Shown: positions 7,693 to 17,514 of the stretch, one piece after another
Layout of the letters: every line of letters starts with the position of its first letter
How positions within the stretch are numbered: the first letter of the stretch is position 1
NCBI GenBank assembly: GCA_902531025.1
Contig: CACACV010000002.1
Location: 1 to 33,249, forward strand
DNA length: 33,249 nucleotides
Reading direction: 5' to 3'
From: an uncultured Pelagibacteraceae bacterium
Lineage (GTDB): Bacteria > Pseudomonadota > Alphaproteobacteria > Pelagibacterales > Pelagibacteraceae
Notes under the pieces: model-generated
What the model was told of the DNA's origin: nothing
The model's database searches: none
Seen by the model: only the letters and a program-made list of their open reading frames with translations
Program-made: the position numbers and the translations under genes

Positions 7693-8574
7693 ATGAAAAA
7701 AGATAATATTTATATATTTGAGGATAGAGGCCTTCTTTATTTGAATGGAACAGATGTAAAAGAATTTTTACAGAATATTATTACAAATGACATAGAAAAA
7801 GTAACTAATGAGATGAGTTGTTTTGCTGCATTACTAACGCCTCAAGGGAAGTACTTATTTGATTTTTTAATCATAAAACATAAGGAGGGATATTTTTTAG
7901 ATTGTGAAAAGAAAAATATTGATGAACTTTATAAACAGTTAACATTATATAAATTAAGATCGAAAGTTGAGATTTTAAATCTTAGTAATGAATTTGTAGT
8001 AGCAGGAATAAGTTATGAAAAATTTTTAACTTTCGATAATTCTAAAGACATTGAAGGCTTTACGATTAAATATCGTGAAGATCCTATTTTTTTAGACCCA
8101 AGATTAAAAAAATTAGGAGCTAGATTAATAATTAATTTAGAAAAGTTATATTTATCTTTAAAAAAGTTAGAACTTAAAACTGGAAAAGTAGAGGATTACT
8201 ATAAATTTAGTCATGAACTTGGAATTTCTCAAATTGATAATTATAAACTTCAAAATAAATTATTTGGAATTGAATGTAATTTTGAAGAATTGAATGGAAT
8301 AGATTTTAAAAAAGGGTGCTATGTTGGCCAAGAAAATACTGCAAGAATTAAACTTAAAAATAAACTAAATAAAAAACTTTTTGCAATTAAAATTATTGAA
8401 GGAAATTTAAATGCTGAAGAAATATTATTAAAAGATAAAGAAGTGGGAAAATTACTAATAAAAAATGAAAATCCTTTTGCTTTGATTAAAATTCAAAATG
8501 ATATATTAAATTATGAAAATGTTTATCAATGTGGAGAGGCAAAAATTAAAGTTATTAAACCAGATTGGATATAA
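7693..8574 (+). CDS. ygfZ: YgfZ/GcvT-like folate-binding protein
   Basis: This 293-residue protein belongs to the YgfZ (COG0354) group, related to the GcvT tetrahydrofolate-binding fold. It helps repair or assemble Fe-S clusters in certain enzymes. The family signature K-G-C-Y-x-G-Q-E is at 207-214 (KGCYVGQE) and carries the conserved cysteine. The N-terminal region around FLQNIITNDI and the LLTPQGKYLFDF segment match the family. It diverges from the dihydroorotase-family gene with 43 bp between starts, and converges on the pyrophosphohydrolase gene with a 2-bp gap. No Shine-Dalgarno is visible. Confidence 0.9.
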   Translation: MKKDNIYIFEDRGLLYLNGTDVKEFLQNIITNDIEKVTNEMSCFAALLTPQGKYLFDFLIIKHKEGYFLDCEKKNIDELYKQLTLYKLRSKVEILNLSNEFVVAGISYEKFLTFDNSKDIEGFTIKYREDPIFLDPRLKKLGARLIINLEKLYLSLKKLELKTGKVEDYYKFSHELGISQIDNYKLQNKLFGIECNFEELNGIDFKKGCYVGQENTARIKLKNKLNKKLFAIKIIEGNLNAEEILLKDKEVGKLLIKNENPFALIKIQNDILNYENVYQCGEAKIKVIKPDWI

Positions 8575-8576
8575 AT

Positions 8577-8948
8577 CTATCTAACGAATTTTGACAAATC
8601 AGGTTTATAATAATTGGGCCCCTTCATAACTTTCCCCGCTTCATTAAAAATAGGTTTTCCATCTTTTCCTAGCTTGCTCATATTTGAATTTTGCACCTCT
8701 TCAAAACAACTATCTAAATCTATTCCAAAAGCATGTCCTGCTCCATAAGTAACATACAATATATCTGTTAAAGCATCAGCCACCTCTAAAATATCATTAT
8801 TTGCCATAGCTTGTTTTAATTCTTCTAGTTCTTCCCTTATCAAATTATATCTTAATTCATTAATTTTATCTGAACTAAATGATGGCTTTGATTTTACCTC
8901 TTGGCCAAAAGTTTGCATAAACGTTTTTACTTTTTGAAAGTTTGTCAT
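8577..8948 (-). CDS. MazG/PRA-PH-like nucleotide pyrophosphohydrolase
   Basis: This 123-residue all-alpha protein carries the metal-binding pattern of the MazG/PRA-PH superfamily: EExxE at 39-43 (EELEE) and ExxD at 55-58 (EVAD), then D62. The C-terminal half, with SNMSKLGKDGKPI and a KGPNYYKPDL ending, resembles the DR2231-like group of house-cleaning pyrophosphohydrolases. It probably hydrolyses a non-canonical or excess nucleotide; the substrate is unknown. Start: a clear CAGGAGT (8958-8952) lies 3 nt before the ATG at 8948, one of the better ribosome sites here. Confidence 0.85.
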   Translation of the reverse strand: MTNFQKVKTFMQTFGQEVKSKPSFSSDKINELRYNLIREELEELKQAMANNDILEVADALTDILYVTYGAGHAFGIDLDSCFEEVQNSNMSKLGKDGKPIFNEAGKVMKGPNYYKPDLSKFVR

Positions 8949-9010
8949 TTTACTCCTGTAAGATTTGTTAAAATTAGTATATAAATAAATTACTTTAATT
9001 ATTCAAACAA

Positions 9011-10399
9011 ATGAAAAAAAGAAAAGAATTTGATAGTATAGGAACTATTGGTGTTCCTGCTGATAAATATTGGGGAGCATCTACAGAAAGATCTAATAAG
9101 TTTTTTAATATTGGAAAAATACTTGTAAATAGTTCAATAATACGCTCAATAGCAATTATAAAAAGATCTGCGGCTATAGTTCATGAAAAAGATCGACTAA
9201 TATCAAGAAAAATCAGTAAAGCAATTGTTAAAGCTTCAAACGAAGTTATTTCTGGAAAACTTGAAAATAATTTTCCACTAAAAGTATGGCAAACAGGTTC
9301 TGGGACTCAAACAAATATGAACGTAAATGAAGTTATTGCTAATAGGGCTATTGAAATATTGAGAGGAAAAAAAGGAAGTAAAAAACCTGTTCATCCTAAC
9401 GACCATGTAAATAAGTCTCAATCTACTAATGATGTTTTCCCAACTGCAATGCATATTTCGGTTGCAACAGAAATAATAAATAGGTTATTGCCAAACTTAA
9501 AATTATTAGAAAATGCATTGAGAAGAAAAAAAAATGAATTTAGTAAAATTGTAAAAATTGGAAGAACACATCTGCAAGATGCAACTCCTCTTACATTGGG
9601 ACAGGAGTTTTCAGGATATTATGAACAATTAAAAAAAAGTATAGAAAGAATAAAATATAATATAAAAGATATTCTATTTTTGGCACAAGGAGGAACAGCC
9701 GTAGGGACAGGACTCAACACAAAAAAAAATTTTGACAAAAAAATTATAAGAGAAATAAGTAAATATTGTAAATTACCTTTTAAACCAGCGCCCAATAAAT
9801 TTTCAGAATTAGCAGCTCACGACGCAATAGTTAGTATGTCTGGATCATTAAATGCTTGTGCTGTAGCTTTAATGAAAATTTCTAATGATATTAGGTTTCT
9901 TGGATCAGGTCCAAGAGCTGGTTATGGCGAACTTATATTACCAGAAAATGAACCTGGATCTTCAATAATGCCTGGCAAGGTTAATCCCACACAATGTGAA
10001 GCAGTAACTATGGTCTGTGTTAAAGTAATTGGAAATCATACCGGCATATCAATAGCTGGAACTCATGGGCATTTTGAATTAAATGTTTTTAAACCTTTAA
10101 TTGCACATAATATATTACAATCTATAGATTTATTAGCAGATAGTGTGAAAAATTTTAGCCTTTATTGTGTTAGAGGAATAAAAGCAAATAAATTAAAAAT
10201 AAAAGATCATTTAGATAATTCTTTAATGCTTGTAACTGCTCTAGCTCCTAAAATAGGATATGATAATGCTGCAAGTATTGCAAAAAAAGCATTAAATAAT
10301 AATACAAAACTAAAAGATGAAGCTTTAAAAACTGGACTAATTAACGAAAAAGAATACGACAAAATAGTTAATCCAATGAAGATGATCTCCCCTAATTAA
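9011..10399 (+). CDS. fumC: Fumarate hydratase class II
   Basis: This 462-residue class II (iron-free) fumarase interconverts fumarate and malate in the TCA cycle. The three conserved regions are present: TGSGTQTNMN (95-104), the NKSQSTNDVFP substrate region (134-144), and the superfamily signature GSSIMPGKVNP (316-326). The catalytic pair is H187 (GRTHLQD) and S318, the same numbering as the well-studied bacterial enzymes. It ends convergently with the AsmA-like gene, overlapping by 4 nt, with no terminator hairpin. Confidence 0.97.
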   Translation: MKKRKEFDSIGTIGVPADKYWGASTERSNKFFNIGKILVNSSIIRSIAIIKRSAAIVHEKDRLISRKISKAIVKASNEVISGKLENNFPLKVWQTGSGTQTNMNVNEVIANRAIEILRGKKGSKKPVHPNDHVNKSQSTNDVFPTAMHISVATEIINRLLPNLKLLENALRRKKNEFSKIVKIGRTHLQDATPLTLGQEFSGYYEQLKKSIERIKYNIKDILFLAQGGTAVGTGLNTKKNFDKKIIREISKYCKLPFKPAPNKFSELAAHDAIVSMSGSLNACAVALMKISNDIRFLGSGPRAGYGELILPENEPGSSIMPGKVNPTQCEAVTMVCVKVIGNHTGISIAGTHGHFELNVFKPLIAHNILQSIDLLADSVKNFSLYCVRGIKANKLKIKDHLDNSLMLVTALAPKIGYDNAASIAKKALNNNTKLKDEALKTGLINEKEYDKIVNPMKMISPN

Positions 10400-11757
10400 G
10401 ATAAAATATCCCTAATTAATGCTTTTAATAGTTGGATATTTTTAATTATAAATATTTGATCTGATAATCTTTCTTTATCAATTCTATTTATATATATTTT
10501 AGAAAGAGATATTTCTCCATTATCTATATTTTTTTCGAGGTTAAAATATATTTTATTTACATCTTGCAAACTTTTTGAACTCACTTGAAATTTTTTTGAA
10601 AACTCTTTTCTATTATTTATTTCAAATATATTTTCAGATAAAAATACTAAATCTCCATTATTAATATAATATCTAAATTCTGATTTTATATTTCCAATAT
10701 ATTGAATTTCAAATAATGATTTTTCTAGCTTAACTATTTTGTCTTTTATTGAAAAATTAATGGTGCCATTATTAATTATAGAATTTTTTAAATTACTTAT
10801 TTCTAGGGACAAATTTCCATTTACATTTTCTAAATATTCTTCTTTTGAATATAGGATAAAACTTAATAAATAATCAATTAAAAAGTTAATTTTCTTATCA
10901 TCAATATTAATTTTCGCATCAAAAAAAAATGGATCTAATTCAATTTTGGAATCTAATCTAATATTTTGATTTTTTTCAGGACTTTGCAATAATATCTCAT
11001 TATCTTTCATTTGATAATTAATAGTAATTTTTTCATTTAAAAAATTAATTGAACTTTTTCCAGAAAAATTAAAATTATCTTCAAAAAAAAATAGATTTTT
11101 CATAAATAAATTTGGATTTTTCAAACTTATTTCATTCAATGTTTCATTTGGATTATCATAACTTCTTTTCCAAAATGAGTCATAATCAACATCAAATAAA
11201 TTTCCATCAACTTTTAATTGTTTGGAGTTGTTTTTTTTATTTATTAGATATTTGATTTTTTTTAACGGAGAAATAAGAATAATTTTTTTATTTTCATCCA
11301 AAAGAAAAAAATTACTTTTTTTAATATAAATGGGTTTGTTTATTGTATAGTAAAGATGATTTCTAAAATCCAAAACATCATCCATGTTAAAGTAAATATT
11401 AGTATTTTCTAATTCAATTCTTTCAACTTCTATGTTTGACTTAGAATAAATTTTTTTAAGTGGAATAAAAATTTTTAAGTTCTTAGTTTCGATAACGGAT
11501 GAATTATCATTTTCAATATTCAAGTCTAAATTAGCTTTTTCAACCAAATAATGAGGGCTAGGAAAAATTTTAAAAGAAATATCACCTAAAATTTTTAAAT
11601 TAATCTTAAATTCTGAAGAAACTTTTTTTTCTATTACATTTTGTATACTATTATAATTCAATAAAACTGGTAATGATAAAAATAAAATTACTGAAAAAAA
11701 TACTACAATTGATGGTAAAATAAATTTTGAGGAGTTATTATTATTACTTTTACTCAT
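10396..11757 (-). CDS. AsmA-like membrane-anchored protein
   Basis: This 453-residue protein begins with a basic/asparagine-rich tip and one transmembrane segment (about residues 13-33), followed by a segment that fits the AsmA N-terminal pattern: a Gly-Asp-Ile-Ser block, then FPSPHYLVEKANLDL. The remainder is predicted to be mostly beta and extracytoplasmic, which suits AsmA-like proteins proposed to move lipids or affect outer-membrane assembly. Similarity outside the N-terminus is weak, so the family call is moderate and no substrate is implied. It diverges from uvrD with 36 bp between starts. Confidence 0.65.
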   Translation of the reverse strand: MSKSNNNNSSKFILPSIVVFFSVILFLSLPVLLNYNSIQNVIEKKVSSEFKINLKILGDISFKIFPSPHYLVEKANLDLNIENDNSSVIETKNLKIFIPLKKIYSKSNIEVERIELENTNIYFNMDDVLDFRNHLYYTINKPIYIKKSNFFLLDENKKIILISPLKKIKYLINKKNNSKQLKVDGNLFDVDYDSFWKRSYDNPNETLNEISLKNPNLFMKNLFFFEDNFNFSGKSSINFLNEKITINYQMKDNEILLQSPEKNQNIRLDSKIELDPFFFDAKINIDDKKINFLIDYLLSFILYSKEEYLENVNGNLSLEISNLKNSIINNGTINFSIKDKIVKLEKSLFEIQYIGNIKSEFRYYINNGDLVFLSENIFEINNRKEFSKKFQVSSKSLQDVNKIYFNLEKNIDNGEISLSKIYINRIDKERLSDQIFIIKNIQLLKALIRDILS

Positions 11758-11793
11758 AAAAAAATTAATATGGCTTATACTATAATAAAATAA

Positions 11794-13824
11794 ATGTTAA
11801 ATTCAGAATATCTAAATAACTTAAATGAAAATCAAAAAGAAGCTACTTTATATATTGATGGACCATTATTAATAGTAGCTGGAGCTGGTTCTGGCAAAAC
11901 TAGAGTTCTTACTTCAAGAATTGCACATATAATCAAACAACATAAAGCTTTCCCCAATCAAATACTTGCGGTTACATTTACAAATAAAGCTGCAAAAGAA
12001 ATGCAAATAAGAGTTTCAAAACTACTTAGAAAAGAAGCTACAGGATTGCCATGGTTAGGAACTTTTCATTCTATAAGTGCAAAACTACTTAGAAAACATG
12101 CTGACGCAGTTGGATTAAAAAGTAATTTCTCAATTATAGATCAAACAGATCAGGAAAGGCTAGTAAAAAATATTTGCAAATCTGAAAATGTGGATACTAA
12201 AAAAATATCGCCAAAATATATATTGGCAATAATTGATAAATGGAAAAATAAAGGTTTTTATCCTGATGATGTTATTATTAAAAAAAAAAATCCTTTAGAA
12301 AAAAATTTTTTAGAAATATATAAAATTTATCAACAAAAATTGATTGATTTAAATGCAGCAGATTTTAGTGATTTAATTTTACATACAGTCAAAATATTTA
12401 AAAATTATAAAGATATATCTGAATTATATTCAAAAAAATTTAAATATATTTTAGTAGATGAATATCAAGATACAAATTTCATTCAGAGCGAATGGCTTAA
12501 ATATTTATCACAATATAATAAAAATATCTGCTGTGTTGGTGATGATGACCAATCAATATATAGCTGGAGAGGAGCTGAAATAAAAAATTTTTTAGAGTTT
12601 GATAAAGTTTATGAAAATACAAAAATTATTCGTTTAGAAAAAAATTATAGATCAACACAGAATATCTTAAATGTTGCATCTAATTTAATTGAAAATAATC
12701 AAAACAGAGTTGGAAAAAAATTATTCACAAATCATGATGATGGAGAAAAAATAGCTCTGACATGTTTTAGAAATGTAAAAGATGAAGCAATCGAAATAGG
12801 ATCTGAGATTGAAAATTTAAAAAAAAATTACTCTTTAAATGAAATGGCAATATTAGTGAGAGCAATTTTTCAAACTAGAGAATTTGAAGAAAGATTTTTA
12901 AAAATTGGAATTCCATATAGAATAATAGGAGGTATTAAATTTTATGAAAGATCTGAGATTAAAGATTGTATTGCATATTTAAGAGTAATTCATCAACCTC
13001 TAGATGATTTATCTTTTGAAAGAATAATAAATGTTCCAAAAAGATCAATAGGAGAAACAACTATTAAAAATATTAATGAATGTTCAAAAATAAATCATTG
13101 TTCGTTAGAAGCTGCTTCTAAAAAATTAATAGAACAGAATAAAATAAAACCAAAAACAAAAATTGGATTAAATTCATTATTAAATCTTTTAGAAAAGTGG
13201 AGAAATAATTTAAAAAATAAAACCAATCATAATAAATTATTACAAATGATACTTGATGAGTCAGGATACAGCGCAATGTTAAAAGATAAAAAAGACTTAG
13301 AAAATGAAAACCGATTAGAAAATATAAAAGAATTATTAAATGCTATGAAGGAATTTGATAATCTTGAGAATTTTTTGGAACACGTGGCACTTGCTACATC
13401 TCTTGATCAAAATTGGCAAAGTGAAAAAGTTAACTTAATGACAATGCATTCATCAAAAGGACTAGAATTTGATGTTGTTTTTTTACCAGGCTGGGAAGAA
13501 GGTTTATTTCCTCATCAAAAAAGCATTGAAGAAAAAGGAGAAAATGGACTAGAAGAGGAAAGAAGATTAGCCTATGTTGGAATTACAAGAGCAAAAAAAA
13601 TAGCAAAGATTTCATTTGCGATGAATAGATTTTATCAGGGTGATTGGATAGACAGCATGGCATCAAGGTTTGTGGATGAACTCCCAGAAGAATATATAGA
13701 TAAAAGTAACAATTTTTTCGAAGAAAATTCTGAAGATTTTGAATTCAATCAAGATATAGAGTTTGGGGAAGAGGCTAGAAGTCCAGGATGGATAAGATAT
13801 CAAAAAAAATTAAATGATAAATAA
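11794..13824 (+). CDS. uvrD: UvrD/PcrA-type superfamily 1 DNA helicase
   Basis: This 676-residue 3'-5' helicase acts in nucleotide excision and mismatch repair and in clearing blocked forks. SF1A motifs run in order: Walker A AGAGSGKT (29-36), motif Ia around TFTNKAA (61-67), motif II DEYQDTN (222-228), motif III GDDDQSIYSWRG (249-260), motif IV near ENYRST, motif V TMHSSKGLEFD, and motif VI RRLAYVGITRAKK. It is a little shorter than E. coli UvrD because the C-terminal linker is reduced. The aminopeptidase gene overlaps its 3' end by 11 bp. Confidence 0.95.
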   Translation: MLNSEYLNNLNENQKEATLYIDGPLLIVAGAGSGKTRVLTSRIAHIIKQHKAFPNQILAVTFTNKAAKEMQIRVSKLLRKEATGLPWLGTFHSISAKLLRKHADAVGLKSNFSIIDQTDQERLVKNICKSENVDTKKISPKYILAIIDKWKNKGFYPDDVIIKKKNPLEKNFLEIYKIYQQKLIDLNAADFSDLILHTVKIFKNYKDISELYSKKFKYILVDEYQDTNFIQSEWLKYLSQYNKNICCVGDDDQSIYSWRGAEIKNFLEFDKVYENTKIIRLEKNYRSTQNILNVASNLIENNQNRVGKKLFTNHDDGEKIALTCFRNVKDEAIEIGSEIENLKKNYSLNEMAILVRAIFQTREFEERFLKIGIPYRIIGGIKFYERSEIKDCIAYLRVIHQPLDDLSFERIINVPKRSIGETTIKNINECSKINHCSLEAASKKLIEQNKIKPKTKIGLNSLLNLLEKWRNNLKNKTNHNKLLQMILDESGYSAMLKDKKDLENENRLENIKELLNAMKEFDNLENFLEHVALATSLDQNWQSEKVNLMTMHSSKGLEFDVVFLPGWEEGLFPHQKSIEEKGENGLEEERRLAYVGITRAKKIAKISFAMNRFYQGDWIDSMASRFVDELPEEYIDKSNNFFEENSEDFEFNQDIEFGEEARSPGWIRYQKKLNDK

Positions 13825-15503
13825 AATTAAAAATTTCATTAACCTAAATAATCTTGATGGATATATTGTTCCAAAAAATGATGAGTTTTTTACTGAATAT
13901 TCAAAAACTAATAAACTTGAAATAGTTGCAAAATTTACTGGATCAGCAGGCTTTATTCTAATTTTAAAAAATACAAATCATTTATTTGTTGACGGCAGAT
14001 ATACAATTCAAGCTAAGCGACAATCAGGAAAAAAATTTAATATTCATGAGATACCATACGTTTGGCCTAAAGATATTTTAAAAAACTATGAAATATTGAA
14101 TATTGGATTTGATCCAAAATTATTCACAAAAGATACATTAAAATTATATTTTGATAACTCTTGCAATCTATTTCCTATTAATTCTGATTTATTTAAAGGC
14201 ATGACTGAAACGATTAATAAACATAATTTAGTTTACTCAATTAACAGTTCAATTGCAGGAGAAAGTTCAACGAGTAAAACTGAAAGATTAAAAAAAATTA
14301 TTAAAAAAAAAAAAATAGATAATTTATTTATCAGTGCAGGTGAAAATGTTTGTTGGTTGCTAAATATAAGAGGAAAAGATCTGCCAAATTCGCCTATAGT
14401 TAATGTTCAAGCAATTTTAACTAGTAACAAAGAAGTAATTCTTTTTGGTAATATAAAAAAATTAAAAGCAATAAAAAAAAAATTAAACAAAAAAATTACT
14501 TTTTTTAAAAAAGATCAATTTTTCACAGTTTTAAGCTCTTTAAAAGGAAAGACATTTTGTGTGGATGGCAAAACTTGCTCGGTTCTGAATGAAAATTTAA
14601 TAAATTCAAAATTTAAAATAAAAAAAAGGATTGATCCAATTTATGATTTAAAATCAGTTAAAAATAAAATTGAAATTAAAAATATGGTTGATGCACATAT
14701 TCAAGATGGTGTTGCAGTAACAAAATTTTTATATTGGATTAAGAACTCAAATATTAAAAATTTAGATGAAATTAAAGTCGAAAAAAAGTTAGAAAGTTTC
14801 AGAAAGCGAAGCAAAAACTTTCTCTATCCTAGTTTTAATACTATAGCAGGATCGGGACCAAATGGTGCAATCATTCATTATAGATCAAATAAAAAATCAA
14901 ATCGTAAGCTAAACAAAAATCATCTTTTATTAGTTGACTCAGGTGGCCAATACAAATGGGGCACTACGGATGTTACTAGAACAATTTCTTTTAATAAACC
15001 TAATAAAAAAAATCAAAGAGCTTTATACAAGAGTTTTAAAAGGTCATATTGCCGTTTCAACATCAAAAATAGATAAAATTAAAAATGGTAATAATTTAGA
15101 TAAGCTTGCTAGAAAAAGCCTTAACTCAATAAATTTAGACTATAGACATGGTACAGGTCATGGTGTTGGCTTTTTCATGAATGTACATGAAGGTCCACAG
15201 AGTATTTCGAAGAATAACTTTGTAAAACTTATAAAAGGCATGATCGTTAGCAATGAGCCAGGTTTTTATTTAGAAAACAAGTTTGGAATAAGAATAGAGA
15301 ATTTGGTTTATATTGATGGCAATAATAAAAGTCTTTTTTTAAAAAATTTAACTTTTGCACCTCTTGAAAAAGATTTAATAGAGGAAAATTTGCTAACAAA
15401 AATAGAAAAGGATTATATTCTTAATTATCACCTTGAAACTTACTCAAAAATATCACCATTTTTAAATAACAATGAAAGAAGATGGCTTGTAAAATTAATT
15501 TAA
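13814..15503 (+). CDS. pepP: M24 Xaa-Pro aminopeptidase, frameshifted by one base
   Basis: Two overlapping frames (13814-15076 and the frame ending at 15503) together encode one creatinase-type aminopeptidase P. The first holds the N-terminal creatinase domains and the first metal aspartates (D375 in VDSGGQY, D386 in TTDVTRT). The second holds the remaining ligands, the histidine in GTGHGVG and the glutamates in NEPGF and RIENL, plus the C-terminal NNERRWL segment. The reading frame is lost at the A8 run 15005-15012. With seven As it reads PNKKIKELYTRVLKGHIAV, as in family members, giving about 562 residues. The span of 1690 nt is 3n+1. As written, a ribosome would stop at 15076 and miss three metal ligands. 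It overlaps uvrD by 11 bp and converges with ligA. Confidence 0.88.
15005..15012 (+). other. A8 tract: frameshift point in the aminopeptidase gene
   Basis: Eight consecutive A residues lie exactly between the conserved TTDVTRTISF block (upstream frame) and the conserved LYTRVLKGH block (downstream frame). Removing one A, or adding two, joins them. This is the only homopolymer of note between the two blocks. Confidence 0.8.
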
Positions 15504-17505
15504 CAAATCAGACCATTCTTTTTGTGTGAGTATTTGGATTCCTAAGTTTTTAGCTTGCTCTAATTTTCTATTAGTTGGTTTTTCACCAAGTACTAAATAG
15601 TCAAGTTTTTTAGTAACACTACTAACAATGCTACCTGAATTTTCCTCAATTAAGCTTTTAGCCTCAGCTCTACTAATATTTTGTAGTTTACCAGTAAACA
15701 TAAAAGATTTATTCTTTAATTTTCCTTTTTTGTTAACTTCCCTTTCTTTAATTTTTAATATTTCACTTAATTTCTCTATAACTTTAATATTTGTTTTATT
15801 TTGAAAGAATTTTTTCAAAGACTTAATTTGTGTTTCTCCAATTCCATCTATGTTAATAAGCTCCTCGATTTTATTTTTTTTAGCTAATTTTAGAAAATTT
15901 TTTATAGTTTTTGTAAAATCTGCAATAATTTTAGCATTTTCCATTCCAATATGTCTTATTCCTAATGAAAAAATAAATTTATCTAAGGTAACCTCTTTCG
16001 AATTTTCGATTGAAAACTTAAGATTTGAAACAGATTGCGATCCCCATCCGTCAAGGGAGGATATTTTTTGATAATTCAAATTGAATATATCTTGAGGAAA
16101 TTTTATAAAATTTAAATCCCAAAATTTTTCTACAACCTTTTTTTCCTAAACCATCAATATTTATAGCATCTTTAGATATAAAATGTTTAATCCTCTCAAT
16201 TGCAATTTTCTCACAAGCAAAACTTTCATTGATACATCTTCGTACCGCATCGAATTTTTTTGTAATTTTGTTATATTCTTTTTCTGTCTTAGATCCGCAA
16301 GAAGGACATTTTGTTGGAAAAATAAATTTGCTTAATTTTTCTTTCCTTTTTTTTAAATCTACCTCTAAAACATGAGGAATCACATCTCCTGCTCTCTCAA
16401 TTTTTACAGTATCACCAATTCTTATATCTTTTCTCAAAATTTCATCTTCATTGTGTAAAGTTGCATTCGATACAACTACACCTCCTATATTAACTGGCTT
16501 CACTTTAGCAACTGGCGTTAAGGCTCCAGTTCTTCCAACCTGTATATCTATATTTAGTATTTCTGAATAAGCATGATCTGCAGAAAATTTATGTGCAATT
16601 GCCCATCTGGGGGCATTAGAGGTAAAGCCTAATCTTCTTTGTAACTGTATGTTATTTACTTTATAAACAAGACCATCAATATCATATTTTAAATCAAACC
16701 TTTTTTTTTCAAATTGCTGGTGAAAATACACTAACTCATTAATACTTTTAATAACTTCATTGTGTTCACTTGTTAAAAATCCCCACGATTTTAACTCTTT
16801 TAAAAAGTCAGATTGATTTTTAAATTTATTTTCACTAATAAATCCGAATGTATAAGCAATAAATTTTAATGGAATTTTGCTTGTTTCTTTTGAATCTTTT
16901 TGTCTAAGGGAACCTGAGGCTGCATTTCTAGGGTTAGCAAAGTTTTCTTTAATTTTTTGAAAGTCATCTTTGTTTATATAAACTTCTCCTCTTATTTCGA
17001 TATCTTTAGGAAAATTGCTGTTTCTAACCTTATGCGGAATATCCTTAATAGTTTTTAAATTTTCTGTAATTATTTCTCCTTCTTTTCCATCGCCCCTTGA
17101 TACTCCATAAATAAGATCCCCATTTTTATATGTTAGGGATGCAGAAATTCCATCAATTTTGGGTTCCACACTGTAGTTTAAATAGGCTTTTTCATTTAAA
17201 AAATTAAATATTTTTTTTTCAAAATTTATTAAATCTTCTTCATCAAATGCGTTCGATAAAGATAACATTTTTTCTCGATGCTTATATTTTGCAAAATTTT
17301 TTGATGGTTTAAAACCTACGTTTTTTGATGGAGAAAAATTACTTTTTAAATAAATATGTTCCTTTTCTAAGTCTAATATTTGCCTTTTTAATTTATCATA
17401 CTCTTTATCAGAAATTACTGGGGAACTGTTTTCATAGTAGAATTTATTATGTTTCTTTAATTCATCTATTTTTTTTTGATAATCTTGTTTAATATTTTTA
17501 TTCAT
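15495..17505 (-). CDS. ligA: NAD-dependent DNA ligase LigA, frameshifted by one base
   Basis: Two minus-strand frames (17505-16051 and the frame running through 16079 to 15495) together form a complete LigA, the replicative ligase that seals nicks using NAD. The first frame holds domain Ia, the adenylation domain with catalytic K116 (EPKIDG), the OB fold and the zinc finger (CPSC and RCINESFAC). The second holds helix-hairpin-helix repeats and the C-terminal BRCT domain. The frame breaks in an A7 run (plus-strand T7, 16138-16144) within the GLGKK segment. With six As it reads GLGKKVVEKFWDL and continues cleanly. The repaired length is about 669 residues, normal for LigA; the span of 2011 nt is 3n+1. 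It lies 9 bp after bamD, where recN is often found in alphaproteobacteria. Confidence 0.92.
16138..16144 (-). other. A7 tract: frameshift point in ligA
   Basis: The minus strand reads GG, seven As, GG at this point. Upstream codons read IDGLGKK in one frame. The continuation VVEKFWDLNFIKFPQDIF, typical of LigA helix-hairpin-helix entry, is in the frame reached by dropping one A. A ribosomal -1 slip would move the wrong way. Confidence 0.85.
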
Positions 17506-17514
17506 AAAACCTAT

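Noticed and set aside
14303-14315. A13 run as a further frameshift in the aminopeptidase gene
   Set aside because: The conserved segments on both sides are in the same frame, so the run is correctly read as lysine codons.
15005-16144. Programmed -1 ribosomal frameshifting in pepP and ligA
   Set aside because: Both genes need one base skipped (or two re-read), so a -1 slip on A-rich heptamers would enter the wrong frame.
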